Notes: generated by a model from the letters alone, not told the origin. DNA of 64,000 nt from Rarobacter incanus (GCF_006715765.1 NZ_VFNV01000001.1:1302001-1366000), one strand, 5' to 3'. Shown: positions 47,229 to 56,493, counted from the stretch's first letter. Made by a program: numbers and translations.

Positions 47229-47256
47229 CCCTACTGCCCCGGTCGGCATAGTAGGG
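47229..47256. promoter_or_regulatory. inverted repeat in the tcyP leader
   Basis: CCCTACT-GCC at 47229-47238 pairs with GGC-AT-AGTAGGG at 47245-47256, with a two-base bulge. It lies 101 bp before the symporter gene in the 293-bp gap after the desulfurase-like gene and may be an operator or attenuating hairpin. No riboswitch is seen in this gap. Confidence 0.35.
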
Positions 47257-47356
47257 TTTGGGGCCGAACGGCCACCGCACAACCGCACAACCGCACCCAC
47301 GGCATAACCACCAACACCAAGATCAGCAAACCAACAGCACCGGCAAGGAGTTAGAC

Positions 47357-48835
47357 GTGAACATATGGGATGTCGCTGCCCTCGCAGTGACAATCGGGCT
47401 CGCAGCGGGGATCTTCTCCCTGCACCGACGCAAAGTGAACTTCAGCGTGCTCACGTTCATCGCGCTGTTCGTTGGGATCGCAGTCGGCATCGTCTTTCGC
47501 GGACATACCGACTACATTCAGCCCATCGGTCGCGTCTACGTCAATCTCCTGCTCACCATCGTTGCCCCGCTGATCATCGTCTCCATCCTCTCGAGCATCG
47601 TCTCGCTGGGTTCGATCAGCCAGCTCAAAACTATCGGCGGACGATCTCTCGGATGGTTGCTCTGGCTCAACCTGATCGCGATTTTCCTGTCCCTGGGCGT
47701 CGCCCTGCAGATGGGCCTCGGAAAGGGCGCCGACCTCGCCACCGCTGGGATCGACACCCGTTCCCTCGACACGATTCGTAAACCATTCAGTGAAGTGTTC
47801 ATCGGATTCTTCCCCACGAACGTCGTCAACGACATCGCCAACGACAACATCATCCCCATCATCGTTTTCACGATCCTGATCGCCGTCGCCTACGCCCTCG
47901 TCGCGGAGCGCGCCCCGCGCAAAGTCGAGCCCTTCAAGCGCCTGGTCGAAGCCCTACGCGAAATCATCTACCGCGCCGTGGGCTTCATAATCGCGCTCAC
48001 CCCCTACGCGGTGCTGGCCCTCACATCGTCATTCGCCTCATCGGTATCCGGCAATGCCAGCCAGCTGTGGGCACTGTTCGCCCTGTTGGCAGCCACTTTC
48101 ATTGTCTGCTTCACCGATGCTTTTATCGTCAACGCGGTCGTGCTGAAGGTCTCGGCGCGCCTCAGCCCGGTCGCATTCTTCCGCAAAATTGCCCCGGCGC
48201 AGCTCGCGGCGTTCACCACCCAGAGCAGCGCGGGAACGCTTCCGCTCACCACCACGCTCTTGCGCAACCGCGTCGGCGTGCCGGCGGAGATCGCCGGTTT
48301 CACGGCCCCGCTCGGCACGACCATCGGGATGCCGGGCTGCGCGGGAGTCTGGCCCATCCTCTTGGCGGTATACGCGGTCAACGGGCTCGGCATTCCATAC
48401 GGGTTCGGCGACTACGCGCTGCTGGTCGTCCTGGGCCTGGTCGTGTCCGTGGGCACCGCCGGTGTGCCCGGAACCGCCACCGTCACGGCCACCACGGTGA
48501 TGGCCGCGGCCGGACTGCCCATCGAAGTGGTGATCCTGACGCTGCCTATCAGCGCGGTTGCAGACATGGCCCGCACCATGACGAATGTGACCGCGGCGGC
48601 CGTGGCCGCGACAGTCGTGGCACGCAAGGAGCACAAGCTGGACGACACCGTGTTCGCGAGCGAATCCAGCGCGTTTGACCTCGTGGTCGAGGACGTCGCG
48701 GACACGGAGCGCTCGTCCGCACCTATCGACAGCAATACCGACGAGGCCCCCGCTTTCCCGTACGGCGGTGTTCCGATCGGCGCCTGTGGCCTCGATTCCA
48801 AACCCGCCCGCCGCGAGCGCGTACCCGTGGCATGA
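47357..48835 (+). CDS. tcyP: dicarboxylate/amino acid:cation symporter, TcyP-like (cystine)
   Basis: This 492-residue membrane symporter of the DAACS family has about eight helices plus re-entrant loops. The signature FTTQSSAGTLPLTTTLLRNRVGV is the serine-rich re-entrant loop, and GTTIGMPGCAGVWPILLAVYAVN with GTAGVPGTATVTATTVMAAAGLP matches cystine carriers TcyP rather than glutamate carriers. A 75-residue acidic C-terminal tail is extra. GTG 47357 follows AAGGAG at six bases. The SAM-IV-controlled desulfurase-like gene upstream fits cystine as substrate. Two exported proteins follow closely on the same strand. Confidence 0.85.
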   Translation: MNIWDVAALAVTIGLAAGIFSLHRRKVNFSVLTFIALFVGIAVGIVFRGHTDYIQPIGRVYVNLLLTIVAPLIIVSILSSIVSLGSISQLKTIGGRSLGWLLWLNLIAIFLSLGVALQMGLGKGADLATAGIDTRSLDTIRKPFSEVFIGFFPTNVVNDIANDNIIPIIVFTILIAVAYALVAERAPRKVEPFKRLVEALREIIYRAVGFIIALTPYAVLALTSSFASSVSGNASQLWALFALLAATFIVCFTDAFIVNAVVLKVSARLSPVAFFRKIAPAQLAAFTTQSSAGTLPLTTTLLRNRVGVPAEIAGFTAPLGTTIGMPGCAGVWPILLAVYAVNGLGIPYGFGDYALLVVLGLVVSVGTAGVPGTATVTATTVMAAAGLPIEVVILTLPISAVADMARTMTNVTAAAVAATVVARKEHKLDDTVFASESSAFDLVVEDVADTERSSAPIDSNTDEAPAFPYGGVPIGACGLDSKPARRERVPVA

Positions 48836-48860
48836 ACGCCCGGCGATTATCCCCATGCAT

Positions 48861-48879
48861 GTAGCAAGAGAAAGTGAAA
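48861..48879 (+). promoter_or_regulatory. leader element shared by the two exported-protein genes (copy 1)
   Basis: GTAGCAAGAGAAAGTGAAA lies five bases before the GTG start at 48885. GTGGCAGGAGAAAGTGAAA at 50660-50678 is the second copy, also five bases before a start (50684). They match at 17 of 19 positions and include the ribosome site. Confidence 0.65.
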
Positions 48880-48884
48880 TTCCC

Positions 48885-50552
48885 GTGAAATTGCAGCTAT
48901 CCCCCGCATCCTGCGGATTCGCCCGCCGCGCCGTCTCGTTCGTGGCCGCCGGCGTTGCGGGCCTGGCGGTGACTCTCGCCGCCGCCGCACCCGCACAAGC
49001 CAGTTCGGTCGAATGGGTCGATGGCGGCGACGACTCGCCGTGCGTCCAAGATGACGTCGGTGCCGCGCTCACCAAACTCGACTCGAGCCTGTGGTGCCAG
49101 CCCATTCCCGGTTGCTACGAATACGACGGCAACAACCCGAAGTACAAGGGCAGGATCGTGCAGCCGAGCGCCAGCACGGGCATTTGGCAGGGCGCGGCCT
49201 CCGAGGTCCTGTACGCCGACGCGCTACCCACCGACTACACCTTGACCTCCTCCGGGAGCGGGTCGGCGGGTTCTAGCGGGTCCGGAAGCGGGTCGTCCTC
49301 CACCGGGTCATCGGGTTCGGCGGGTTCTTCATCGTCATCGGGCACCAAGTCGTCCGCGAGCGGATCGAAGAAGACGTCCTCGTCCTCCGGCGCGGCGGCG
49401 AAGTCATCTACCTCATCGACCAAGAAGTCGACGAAGAAGTCCGCCGCATCGACATCTACGACAACGGGTTCCAAATCGAGCACCGCAACCGGTTCCACGC
49501 AGGCCGATGACGACCTTACCGGGGGCGCGGACGAGGTAGCGACCGTTGGCGCGCCTTCGGCGCCGGGTCAACCCACCCTCACCGTGGACGGCACCTCGAT
49601 CACCGTGACGTGGGAGGCGTCCGCCGACGTAGAGCTGGATTCCGTCACTAGCTACACCGTGCAGTTGTCCGGCGGAAACAAGGTATCGGTGGCCGCCGAC
49701 ACGCTGACCTACACGTTCACCGACCTGCCCGACGGTTCCTATCGGGCGGCCGTGCGGGCCGTCAATGACACCGGCGAATCGGTCGCGTCGACCCCCTCGG
49801 ACGCAGTCGTCGTCGGCGATCCCGTCGACGATGTGCAGGGGACGCTGTCCTGGGACGGCGACGTTACCCCCGGCGGTACGGTCACCATTACCGGCGCCGG
49901 TTACGAACCGAACACGGCGCTCGTCATCGAGCTGCACTCGGACCCGGTCACGCTCGGCACGGTCACAACCGACGCCGCGGGCGCCTTCACGCTGGATGCC
50001 GCGATTCCCGCCGACACCCCCGCGGGCGATCACACCTTCGTCGTTGCCACGGACTCCGACATCATCACGGAGACCGCGGTGACCGTCATCGCATCGGCGC
50101 CAACCGCGGTGCAGGCTGAGGCATCGGCGGCGGATGCGACCGCCGCCGCCGAGACCGAAACAGTGCCGCCGTTTACAGGGGCCATCATCTTGATCGCCCT
50201 GGCTGCCATTGGGGTGCTGTCGCTGTTTGTCGGTTCCCTGCGGCGCCGCCCCGCCGCGGGCGCACAGGCGAATGAAGTCACGGAAGCGAAGCGGGCCGCG
50301 GGGCCCGCAGCGTCCCCGTTCGCGAATGAGGAACCGGCCCCGCTCCGGTCCGCCTCATCCCGGGCGGCCGGAACCCGCTCAGATTCTCCGGTCCTGCCAG
50401 AATTTGCCCTCACACCGGCCCGCTTCATTCCGCCGATCGGCACGGATCCCGCCCGCCCGGCGCCCACACCGCGCCCGGCGACCGCCACCGTGCACAGGCC
50501 ACTGGAACCGGTGGCTGGTGCTCACTCTCGACCAGCAGCGGAGGTGAGCTAG
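48885..50552 (+). CDS. exported, membrane-anchored Ser-rich protein with fn3-like domain
   Basis: This protein of about 555 residues has a signal peptide (residues about 1-39, ending AAPAQA). A Cys-containing domain has three Cys (CVQDD, WCQPIPGCYEYD) within residues 40-110. A Ser/Thr/Gly-rich low-complexity linker follows (about 120-205). Then come a fibronectin-III-like domain (about 225-310, PGQPTLTVDGTSITVTWEASADV) and another Ig-like beta domain (about 315-400). The C-terminus has a transmembrane helix (GAIILIALAAIGVLSLFVG), a basic stop-transfer RRR and a cytoplasmic tail. The start GTG 48885 or ATG 48855 is uncertain. It follows tcyP by 49 bp. Function is not known. Confidence 0.8.
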   Translation: MKLQLSPASCGFARRAVSFVAAGVAGLAVTLAAAAPAQASSVEWVDGGDDSPCVQDDVGAALTKLDSSLWCQPIPGCYEYDGNNPKYKGRIVQPSASTGIWQGAASEVLYADALPTDYTLTSSGSGSAGSSGSGSGSSSTGSSGSAGSSSSSGTKSSASGSKKTSSSSGAAAKSSTSSTKKSTKKSAASTSTTTGSKSSTATGSTQADDDLTGGADEVATVGAPSAPGQPTLTVDGTSITVTWEASADVELDSVTSYTVQLSGGNKVSVAADTLTYTFTDLPDGSYRAAVRAVNDTGESVASTPSDAVVVGDPVDDVQGTLSWDGDVTPGGTVTITGAGYEPNTALVIELHSDPVTLGTVTTDAAGAFTLDAAIPADTPAGDHTFVVATDSDIITETAVTVIASAPTAVQAEASAADATAAAETETVPPFTGAIILIALAAIGVLSLFVGSLRRRPAAGAQANEVTEAKRAAGPAASPFANEEPAPLRSASSRAAGTRSDSPVLPEFALTPARFIPPIGTDPARPAPTPRPATATVHRPLEPVAGAHSRPAAEVS

Positions 50553-50659
50553 TGAAGGAATCCATCCGGGTTGGGCCGCCGCCCATCCGCCAAGAAGTCG
50601 GCGACCCAACCCCATCGAGACGCAGGAACGTAACCACCCGCAAACCCGATCTGCCCATA

Positions 50660-50678
50660 GTGGCAGGAGAAAGTGAAA
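50660..50678 (+). promoter_or_regulatory. leader element shared by the two exported-protein genes (copy 2)
   Basis: GTGGCAGGAGAAAGTGAAA lies five bases before the ATG at 50684 and matches 48861-48879 at 17 of 19 bases. It contains GGAG, but at an unusual 14-base distance from the start, so the GAAAGTGA part may be the true ribosome contact. Confidence 0.65.
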
Positions 50679-50683
50679 AACAC

Positions 50684-53449
50684 ATGACAACCTCATTCCG
50701 GGCACGGAAATCCCCTGCCCTGCGGCGAGTTGCAGCGGCCGTTGCCGGGGCACTCCTTGTCGGCGCGCTCGGCGCGGGCGTACCGACCGGGGCCGCCGCC
50801 GATTCCCCGACGCCCACAACTAGTTCAACAGTCGACTTTGACTATTTCGCCGACGTGTTCCCGGCGCTGGCGGATCAGCGCGGGTCGCACGTATTCGAAT
50901 CCGTGACGATTGAGCGCTTGAAGTACATCCTGCGGTTCAAAGAGGGGAATTTCGCGATACTCATCGGCGACCCGACGGACGCGAAGCTGCAAGCAAAGAT
51001 CGGCCTGATCAACCAGGCGGCGAAGGCGGCTGACGTCAAGAAGATCTACGTCTTCAATCCTCGCATCGACGGTGCGAAGCTGAACATCTTCGATTGGTCG
51101 GAGTTGGAGACGCAGCTGGGCGGCGACGGGCTCACCTATTGGGAGGACGAGGGCCCGGCGGCCACCACCGGCGGCACCCTATTGAGCCTGCTGAACGGCG
51201 ACAACCCCGAGCCGCAGTTCGTGCGCGATGAGGACGGCAAGGTCACGGCACCCTATCTGTTCGTCGCGAACAAGGATCGCAAGAACGGTCAGGACCAGGA
51301 TGATCGCATCGTCGCTTCCCTATCGGATTCGCAAGGCGCTGCGGTCCTCGCGACGGCGAACGCCCAGGACGCCTACAAGGCACAGGTGACGTCCGTCCTT
51401 GCCTCCGCCCCCCTGTCCGTGAATTCGCAGTTCGACTTCTACAAGGACGAGGTCAACCGCCGCCACCTGGACCGCTACACCGACGCGACGAAGTACGGCG
51501 CGCAGATTCTCGATGACGCCGACAACCAGGACGGCTGGCGCATCGAATCGCTCACGTACCCGGAAACCATCGACCTGCTAACCAATCCGCTGTACGCCGA
51601 CAGCGACGTGCCGCTGCTGTTCGGTGGAACGTGGTGCCACAACACCCGCGCCGTCATCAAGACCGTCAACGAGACGGCGCAGGCGGCTAACGTTTCCACG
51701 GTCTACAACCTCGACTTCTCGCTGTTCTCCACCTCAAACGGTCGCGCAAACTACGACCACATCCGCACCTCCGGGCAGCCAGTGCTGGCGGACGGCAAGC
51801 TGGTGGCACCGGGACACCTTTACGGGGACCTTTTCAACAAGTACTTGGACGGCGCGGTCGCCGAATACGCTGCCGACGGGGAAGAAGGCGCAAGCCCCAA
51901 CTTCTACTACCCGGGCGGCGACGTGAGCGGTGAAGTGAAGTCGGCACGCCGCCTCCAGGTGCCCGCACTGCTTGTCTACAACAAGAACCACAAGGACGCT
52001 CAGGGCAACGCGCAACCGGTCGTTGATCAGGCGATTCGCTACAACGATAACGGCACGTACACGGAGTACATGAGCGAATGGTGGTACGTCGCCGGACGCG
52101 ATTTGCCGAACACGGCCGACACCACCTTGCAAGGCACGCTCGCACCCGGCGGCAACCGGCTGGGCAGCCAGCGTGCATTCGCCCGCGAGGCGGTAGACGA
52201 ATACCGCCGAGTCCTTGGTTCGCTCACCACGGCGGCCGCTGCCAGCAACGTATCCGTTGCGGAAAGCGATTCTGCGATTTCTGCCCTGCCCGTCGGGGCC
52301 ACCACGACGCTGTCCGTGACGGTGACGGCGCCGACGTATTCGTCCTACATTTCGTTGAACACGGCCGGGCAGGACGACGCACTGGTTGATGGTACGGGCG
52401 CCCCGCTCGGCAAGGTCATCGTCTCAAACCAGGACGGCGACGTCATTGCCGGACCGGTCCAGCTTCCACGCGCAACAGGCTCGGTTTCGATCGATGTGCC
52501 TGCCAGGTCGGCCAGCGACATCGGCTCCGTGTGGACGGTGTCTTACCTGGGGCACGGCTACGCGATTGCGCCCGCAAGCACCCCGATCACGATCGGCAAG
52601 ACGGCGACGGTGACGCTGAACGAACTGCCACAGGTTTCCTATGAGCAGGAGGCTCAGATCACCGCCCAGGTCACCGCGGGGGCAACCGGAACGGCCACGA
52701 TCACCGGGCTGCCGGGGCAACCACTAACGGCGACGATCAGCGAAGGCGCGGTAGCGTTCCCGCTGGCCAGCGGGATTGCCGCCGGTTCATACCCGGTCAA
52801 GGTCACCTACAGCGGCGATTCCGAATACGCCAGCGCCCAGTCAGAAACCAAGACCCTGGTAATCGCGAAGGCCAAGCCCGTCGTCACGGTGACAGCGGCC
52901 GCCTACGCCTACGGCAAGGCCGGCGCGTCCGCGGTCACCGTTACGACGGCAAAGAAGACCCCCGCAACGGGCAATGTCACGCTGACCGTGGCAGGCAACA
53001 CGCTGTCCGGAAAGTTGAATTCCGCGGGCGCCGTGACCTTCGCCTTGCCGGCGAACCTCGCGGTCAAGACGCAGTCGGTCACTGTCGCCTATGCCGGGGA
53101 TGCCAATATCGCTGCGGCCAGTTCCACGGCTTCGGTGACGGTCACCAAAGGAAAGGTCACGAAGGTGGGGGCAAAGGTGACTAAGACGCCCACCTCCAAG
53201 AAGAAGGGAAAGGTGCGGGTTACGGTGTCGACCGCCAAGGGCCTTGCGGCGGCCTCGGGCAAGGTCACGGTGACTGCCAAGAAGGGCAAGAAGTCGATAA
53301 CCGTCAAGGGGACCGTGAAGTCGCAGAGGGTCAGCCTCACCCTGCCCAAACTCGCCAAGGGCAAGTGGAAGATCACGGCAAAGTATGCGGGCAACGGAAC
53401 CTACTCGTCTGCTAGCTCCGCCAAGGTCACGGTGAAGATCAAGAAGTAA
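50684..53449 (+). CDS. large secreted protein with thioredoxin-like lobes and Ig-like repeats
   Basis: This 921-residue protein has a signal peptide (residues 1-39). An N-terminal region (about 45-500) follows, with two thioredoxin-like lobes: FKEGNFAILIGDPTDAKLQAKIGLINQAAKAADVKKIYVFN (in parts) and DVPLLFGGTWCHNTRAVIKTVNETAQAANVSTVYNLD. The second holds Trp-Cys-His-Asn-Thr, a single-Cys version of the CxxC site. Then come bacterial Ig-like domains (about 620-850) and a very Lys-rich C-terminus (KKGKKSITVKGTVKS...VKIKK). No LPXTG motif or C-terminal hydrophobic helix is present. It is last in the SAM-IV-tcyP gene series. I do not recognise an assigned function. Confidence 0.78.
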   Translation: MTTSFRARKSPALRRVAAAVAGALLVGALGAGVPTGAAADSPTPTTSSTVDFDYFADVFPALADQRGSHVFESVTIERLKYILRFKEGNFAILIGDPTDAKLQAKIGLINQAAKAADVKKIYVFNPRIDGAKLNIFDWSELETQLGGDGLTYWEDEGPAATTGGTLLSLLNGDNPEPQFVRDEDGKVTAPYLFVANKDRKNGQDQDDRIVASLSDSQGAAVLATANAQDAYKAQVTSVLASAPLSVNSQFDFYKDEVNRRHLDRYTDATKYGAQILDDADNQDGWRIESLTYPETIDLLTNPLYADSDVPLLFGGTWCHNTRAVIKTVNETAQAANVSTVYNLDFSLFSTSNGRANYDHIRTSGQPVLADGKLVAPGHLYGDLFNKYLDGAVAEYAADGEEGASPNFYYPGGDVSGEVKSARRLQVPALLVYNKNHKDAQGNAQPVVDQAIRYNDNGTYTEYMSEWWYVAGRDLPNTADTTLQGTLAPGGNRLGSQRAFAREAVDEYRRVLGSLTTAAAASNVSVAESDSAISALPVGATTTLSVTVTAPTYSSYISLNTAGQDDALVDGTGAPLGKVIVSNQDGDVIAGPVQLPRATGSVSIDVPARSASDIGSVWTVSYLGHGYAIAPASTPITIGKTATVTLNELPQVSYEQEAQITAQVTAGATGTATITGLPGQPLTATISEGAVAFPLASGIAAGSYPVKVTYSGDSEYASAQSETKTLVIAKAKPVVTVTAAAYAYGKAGASAVTVTTAKKTPATGNVTLTVAGNTLSGKLNSAGAVTFALPANLAVKTQSVTVAYAGDANIAAASSTASVTVTKGKVTKVGAKVTKTPTSKKKGKVRVTVSTAKGLAAASGKVTVTAKKGKKSITVKGTVKSQRVSLTLPKLAKGKWKITAKYAGNGTYSSASSAKVTVKIKK

Positions 53450-53472
53450 CCACACTTCACCGCACCGACGAC

Positions 53473-53510
53473 GGCGGGGCGCGTACCGGCATTCCGGTAC
53501 GCGCCCCGCC
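53473..53510. terminator. 17-bp hairpin between convergent genes
   Basis: GGCGGGGCGCGTACCGG at 53473-53489 pairs perfectly with 53494-53510 across a CATT loop. It sits between the convergent secreted-protein and GH130 genes and probably terminates both. Confidence 0.85.
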
Positions 53511-53522
53511 TCCGTTCCAGTG

Positions 53523-54617
53523 CTACACGCGGTCCAACCGCGCCACGCCGATCTTGGAGTCGGCCATTCCGTAGAACACGAAATAGTTACCCTCGATCTT
53601 CTCGATGGCGGTCGGGAACACCACGTTGGAAACGGTCCCGGAGGTTTCCTCGGCGGTGGCGGGTTCCAGGAGCGGCTGGGGCGTGCGCGCAATGACCTGC
53701 GACGGATCGTTCGCATCCAGAATCAAGGCGCCCGCGACGTACCGGACGTTTTGCTGCGGGGTGAACCCGCCGGCCTCGATCGTTCCGGTCACCCCGTGGT
53801 GCAGCACCAGCCACCCTTCGGGTATCCGCAGCGGGGCGGGCCCACCGCCGACCTTGAGCGCTTCCCAGTCGTACACCGAGCCCGCCACGAACGTGTGCCC
53901 CGACAGGCGAGTGAGCGCCGAGATGTCCTTCGCGACCTCGGCCGCGTCGATGTACGAGATCCAGATCGAGGCCCGGTCGTCGGTCGTTCCCGCGGGAAGC
54001 GGCGCGGGTTCGCCCGGCCGCACAAACGAGAAGTCCCACATCGGCCGGTGCAACACGGCATACGATGGCTTGCCGCCGGGTCCCGGCACGATCTCCGGGA
54101 AGTAGACGACGTCCTTGTTCGGGAACAGGTTCAGATCCGTATCCAGGTCATCCTCGTATCCGAAGAGCAGCGGACCGAGCCGGTCCCAGACCTTCCCATC
54201 GCGCGACACGGCCAAAGCGGGACGAGGCCCAAGCGGGCCGTAGGCAACATACGTCATGACGTGCGTGCCCAACGATGGCACCCAGGTGATGCGCGGATCC
54301 TCAACGCCGCCGTGATCGGAGCCGTGTTCCCAACCGCGGTCGGGGGTCAGCACCACGTCCTCGCGGACCACTCCGACCGGCACGCCCTGGTCGATGACGA
54401 CCCTGGCCCGGCCAATGCGCGAGACATTCCCTTTCGCCACCAGGCGCGGGTACAGGTAGAGATTACCGTCGCCATCCCATCCGGTTGCCGGATTCAGGAC
54501 GCCCTCTGCTTCAAGTTCGTTACCTGGCTCCGGGCTCATAATGACGCCCAAGCGTGTCAGCTTGTACGGAACAGTTTCCGTAGCTTCGGCTACCGCGGCC
54601 TGCTGAGGCGAGTTCAT
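53523..54617 (-). CDS. GH130-family glycosidase/phosphorylase
   Basis: This 364-residue five-bladed beta-propeller enzyme has the GH130 pattern: LNPATGWDGDGNLYLYPRLV (about 40-60), GVEDPRITWVP with the catalytic Asp (about 104-114), RPMWDFSFV, and LVLHHGVTG (about 268-276). Characterised GH130 members phosphorolyse beta-1,4- or beta-1,2-mannosides to alpha-mannose-1-phosphate; some are hydrolases. It is the last gene of an ABC transporter operon under a LacI-type operator, with ManA encoded just upstream. Mannose-1-P from this enzyme would need a phosphomannomutase, and a candidate is the HAD gene at 9.9 kb. Mannose or N-acetylhexosamine linkages remain possible. Confidence 0.88.
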   Translation of the reverse strand: MNSPQQAAVAEATETVPYKLTRLGVIMSPEPGNELEAEGVLNPATGWDGDGNLYLYPRLVAKGNVSRIGRARVVIDQGVPVGVVREDVVLTPDRGWEHGSDHGGVEDPRITWVPSLGTHVMTYVAYGPLGPRPALAVSRDGKVWDRLGPLLFGYEDDLDTDLNLFPNKDVVYFPEIVPGPGGKPSYAVLHRPMWDFSFVRPGEPAPLPAGTTDDRASIWISYIDAAEVAKDISALTRLSGHTFVAGSVYDWEALKVGGGPAPLRIPEGWLVLHHGVTGTIEAGGFTPQQNVRYVAGALILDANDPSQVIARTPQPLLEPATAEETSGTVSNVVFPTAIEKIEGNYFVFYGMADSKIGVARLDRV

Positions 54618-54656
54618 GTTTACTCCTGTTTATTGTGTTGAAAATTGCCGGTGGCG

Positions 54657-55556
54657 TCAGCCCTTGACGGCACCGACTACGCCGTTCACTAAGTACTTCT
54701 GGATGAAGATGTAACCAATGATCAGTGGCCCGGCAACGATCATGGTTGCGGCCGCAAGCAGGGTCCAGTTGTTCGAGTACGTTCCCTTGAAGGCGTTGAG
54801 ACCGGTCGCGATCGGCCACTTCGAGGAATCCGAAAGCAAAACTGTGGCGAGGATGATCTCGTTCCAAATCCACACCGCTTGCAGGATGAAGATCGTCGCC
54901 AAGGCGGGCCGCGCCAGCGGGAACACAAACGTAAACAGGTACCGCCAGTAGCCGATGCCGTCGATCGCGGCGGCCTCGTCCAATTCCGTCGGAATGGACT
55001 TCACAAATCCGCTGAACAGCAGGGGGCCGATCCCCACGCCGACTCCGACCATCAATATGTACCCGATGCGAGTGTCGTACAGGTGCAGATTGAGCAGCAG
55101 GTGGAACTGCGTCATCAGCGCATTCGGCAAGAACAGAACCAGCACAAAAAGCGCGTTCCACAGCTTGCCGCCGCGAATGTACTTGCGTGCCACCGGAAAG
55201 CCCATCACCAGGGCAATGAAGGTTCCGATCGACGCGCCCGCAAACGTGTACAGCGCTGTATTGAGGATGTAGTCGCCGAAGGCTCCGAGCCTCCAGGCTT
55301 CAGCGAAGTTGCTCCACTGCGGGTGTTCAACCAAACCGACGGGGTTCGTGATGAATTCTTGGCTGCTCTTGAGAGCCGTGTTGAACAGGTAGAGGAGCGG
55401 AAACAGGAAGATGATCATGATCACGGCGACCGCAATGTACGCGCCGATCGGTCGGTGCTTCTTGTGCAGCTTGCGCGTGGCGAAGTCGTCCGGCTTCGCC
55501 GCCAGAGTCAGGATCGGATCGCTGGCGGATTTCGCGGATGAAGTCACGGCATTCAC
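54657..55556 (-). CDS. sugar ABC transporter permease (MalG-like)
   Basis: This 299-residue inner-membrane permease has six helices and the EAA loop DEAAAIDGIGYWRYLFTFVFPLARPAL (about 200-225). A cytoplasmic N-terminus of about 40 residues (ATRKLHKKHRPIGAY) precedes helix 1. The GTG at 55556 overlaps the upstream permease stop (GTGA) and has GGAGG at its ideal distance. It forms the CUT1-type pair with the gene before it. No ATPase gene is in the cluster, so a shared MsiK-like ATPase is expected elsewhere. Confidence 0.92.
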   Translation of the reverse strand: MNAVTSSAKSASDPILTLAAKPDDFATRKLHKKHRPIGAYIAVAVIMIIFLFPLLYLFNTALKSSQEFITNPVGLVEHPQWSNFAEAWRLGAFGDYILNTALYTFAGASIGTFIALVMGFPVARKYIRGGKLWNALFVLVLFLPNALMTQFHLLLNLHLYDTRIGYILMVGVGVGIGPLLFSGFVKSIPTELDEAAAIDGIGYWRYLFTFVFPLARPALATIFILQAVWIWNEIILATVLLSDSSKWPIATGLNAFKGTYSNNWTLLAAATMIVAGPLIIGYIFIQKYLVNGVVGAVKG

Positions 55557-56473
55557 AGCTTGGCCTCCCGTCGGCGCAGGTACCACAGCGTTGCGAACGT
55601 GATGGCACCGACCAATACGAACTGGATCATTGAAATCGCGGCAGCATACCCCTGGGTCGCCCCCGGCATCTGGCGGCCCTGCGCATTGCCGAAGGCCTGC
55701 TCGTATACCTGGAGCGAGAGAAGTTGCGTCGCCTTGTTGCTCTGGCCAGTCAACACGTACGTCAACTGGTACGACTGCATGGCGTTGACGATGCCGAGCA
55801 GCACGTTCGCGGTGATGGAGGGGGCCAGCATCGGAATCGTGACGTAGCGGAATCGCTGCCAACTGTTGGCGCCGTCGATCCCGGCCACCTCGTACAGATC
55901 CGAGGGGATCGCTTGCAGTCCCGACAGGAAGATGATCACGGTCACACCGAGTTGCATCCAAACCTGGCAGAACACCACGAGATACAGGGCGATATTGTCG
56001 TCTCCGAAGAACGCCGATTCGGTTCCGAATGCATTCAGGATGCTTTGGATTGGGCCACCCGATGTGTTGAACATCAGGCTCCATATCAGCGCCGTGACGG
56101 TGACACCCAGCACGGTCGGCATGAAGACGATCGAGCGGTAGAAGTTGCGGCCCTTCAGCGGCCGGTTCAGCAGGATCGCCACGGCCAAGCCGATGCCGAT
56201 CTGAAACACGGTTGCGAGCGTCGCGAAGACGAGCGTGTTCGTCAGGGCGTTGATGTTGTCCGAGCGCCGCGCGGGGCCGAAGTACCGCGCATAGTTTTCA
56301 ATGCCGATCCAGTCGACCGGCAGGTTCGGCAAGCCCTTCAGGTTTGTGAACGAAACGACGACGACTGCTATCGCAGGCACAAACGCGAAGACGATGAGGA
56401 CTATGGCACCGACGGAGAAGGAGGTCCTGACGGGGTGCCTGCTCGGGAAGGGAAAAGAGGATGACGCAGCCAT
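55553..56473 (-). CDS. sugar ABC transporter permease (MalF-like)
   Basis: This 306-residue permease has six membrane helices, an EAA loop YEVAGIDGANSWQRFRYVTIPML (about 192-214), and the family N-terminal segment FVPAIAVVVVSFTNLKGLPNLPVDWIGIENYARYF. It follows the binding-protein gene after a 137-bp gap carrying a hairpin and overlaps the MalG-like gene. It belongs to the CUT1 oligosaccharide family. Confidence 0.92.
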   Translation of the reverse strand: MAASSSFPFPSRHPVRTSFSVGAIVLIVFAFVPAIAVVVVSFTNLKGLPNLPVDWIGIENYARYFGPARRSDNINALTNTLVFATLATVFQIGIGLAVAILLNRPLKGRNFYRSIVFMPTVLGVTVTALIWSLMFNTSGGPIQSILNAFGTESAFFGDDNIALYLVVFCQVWMQLGVTVIIFLSGLQAIPSDLYEVAGIDGANSWQRFRYVTIPMLAPSITANVLLGIVNAMQSYQLTYVLTGQSNKATQLLSLQVYEQAFGNAQGRQMPGATQGYAAAISMIQFVLVGAITFATLWYLRRREAKL

Positions 56474-56493
56474 CTTTCACACTTTCATTAAGA

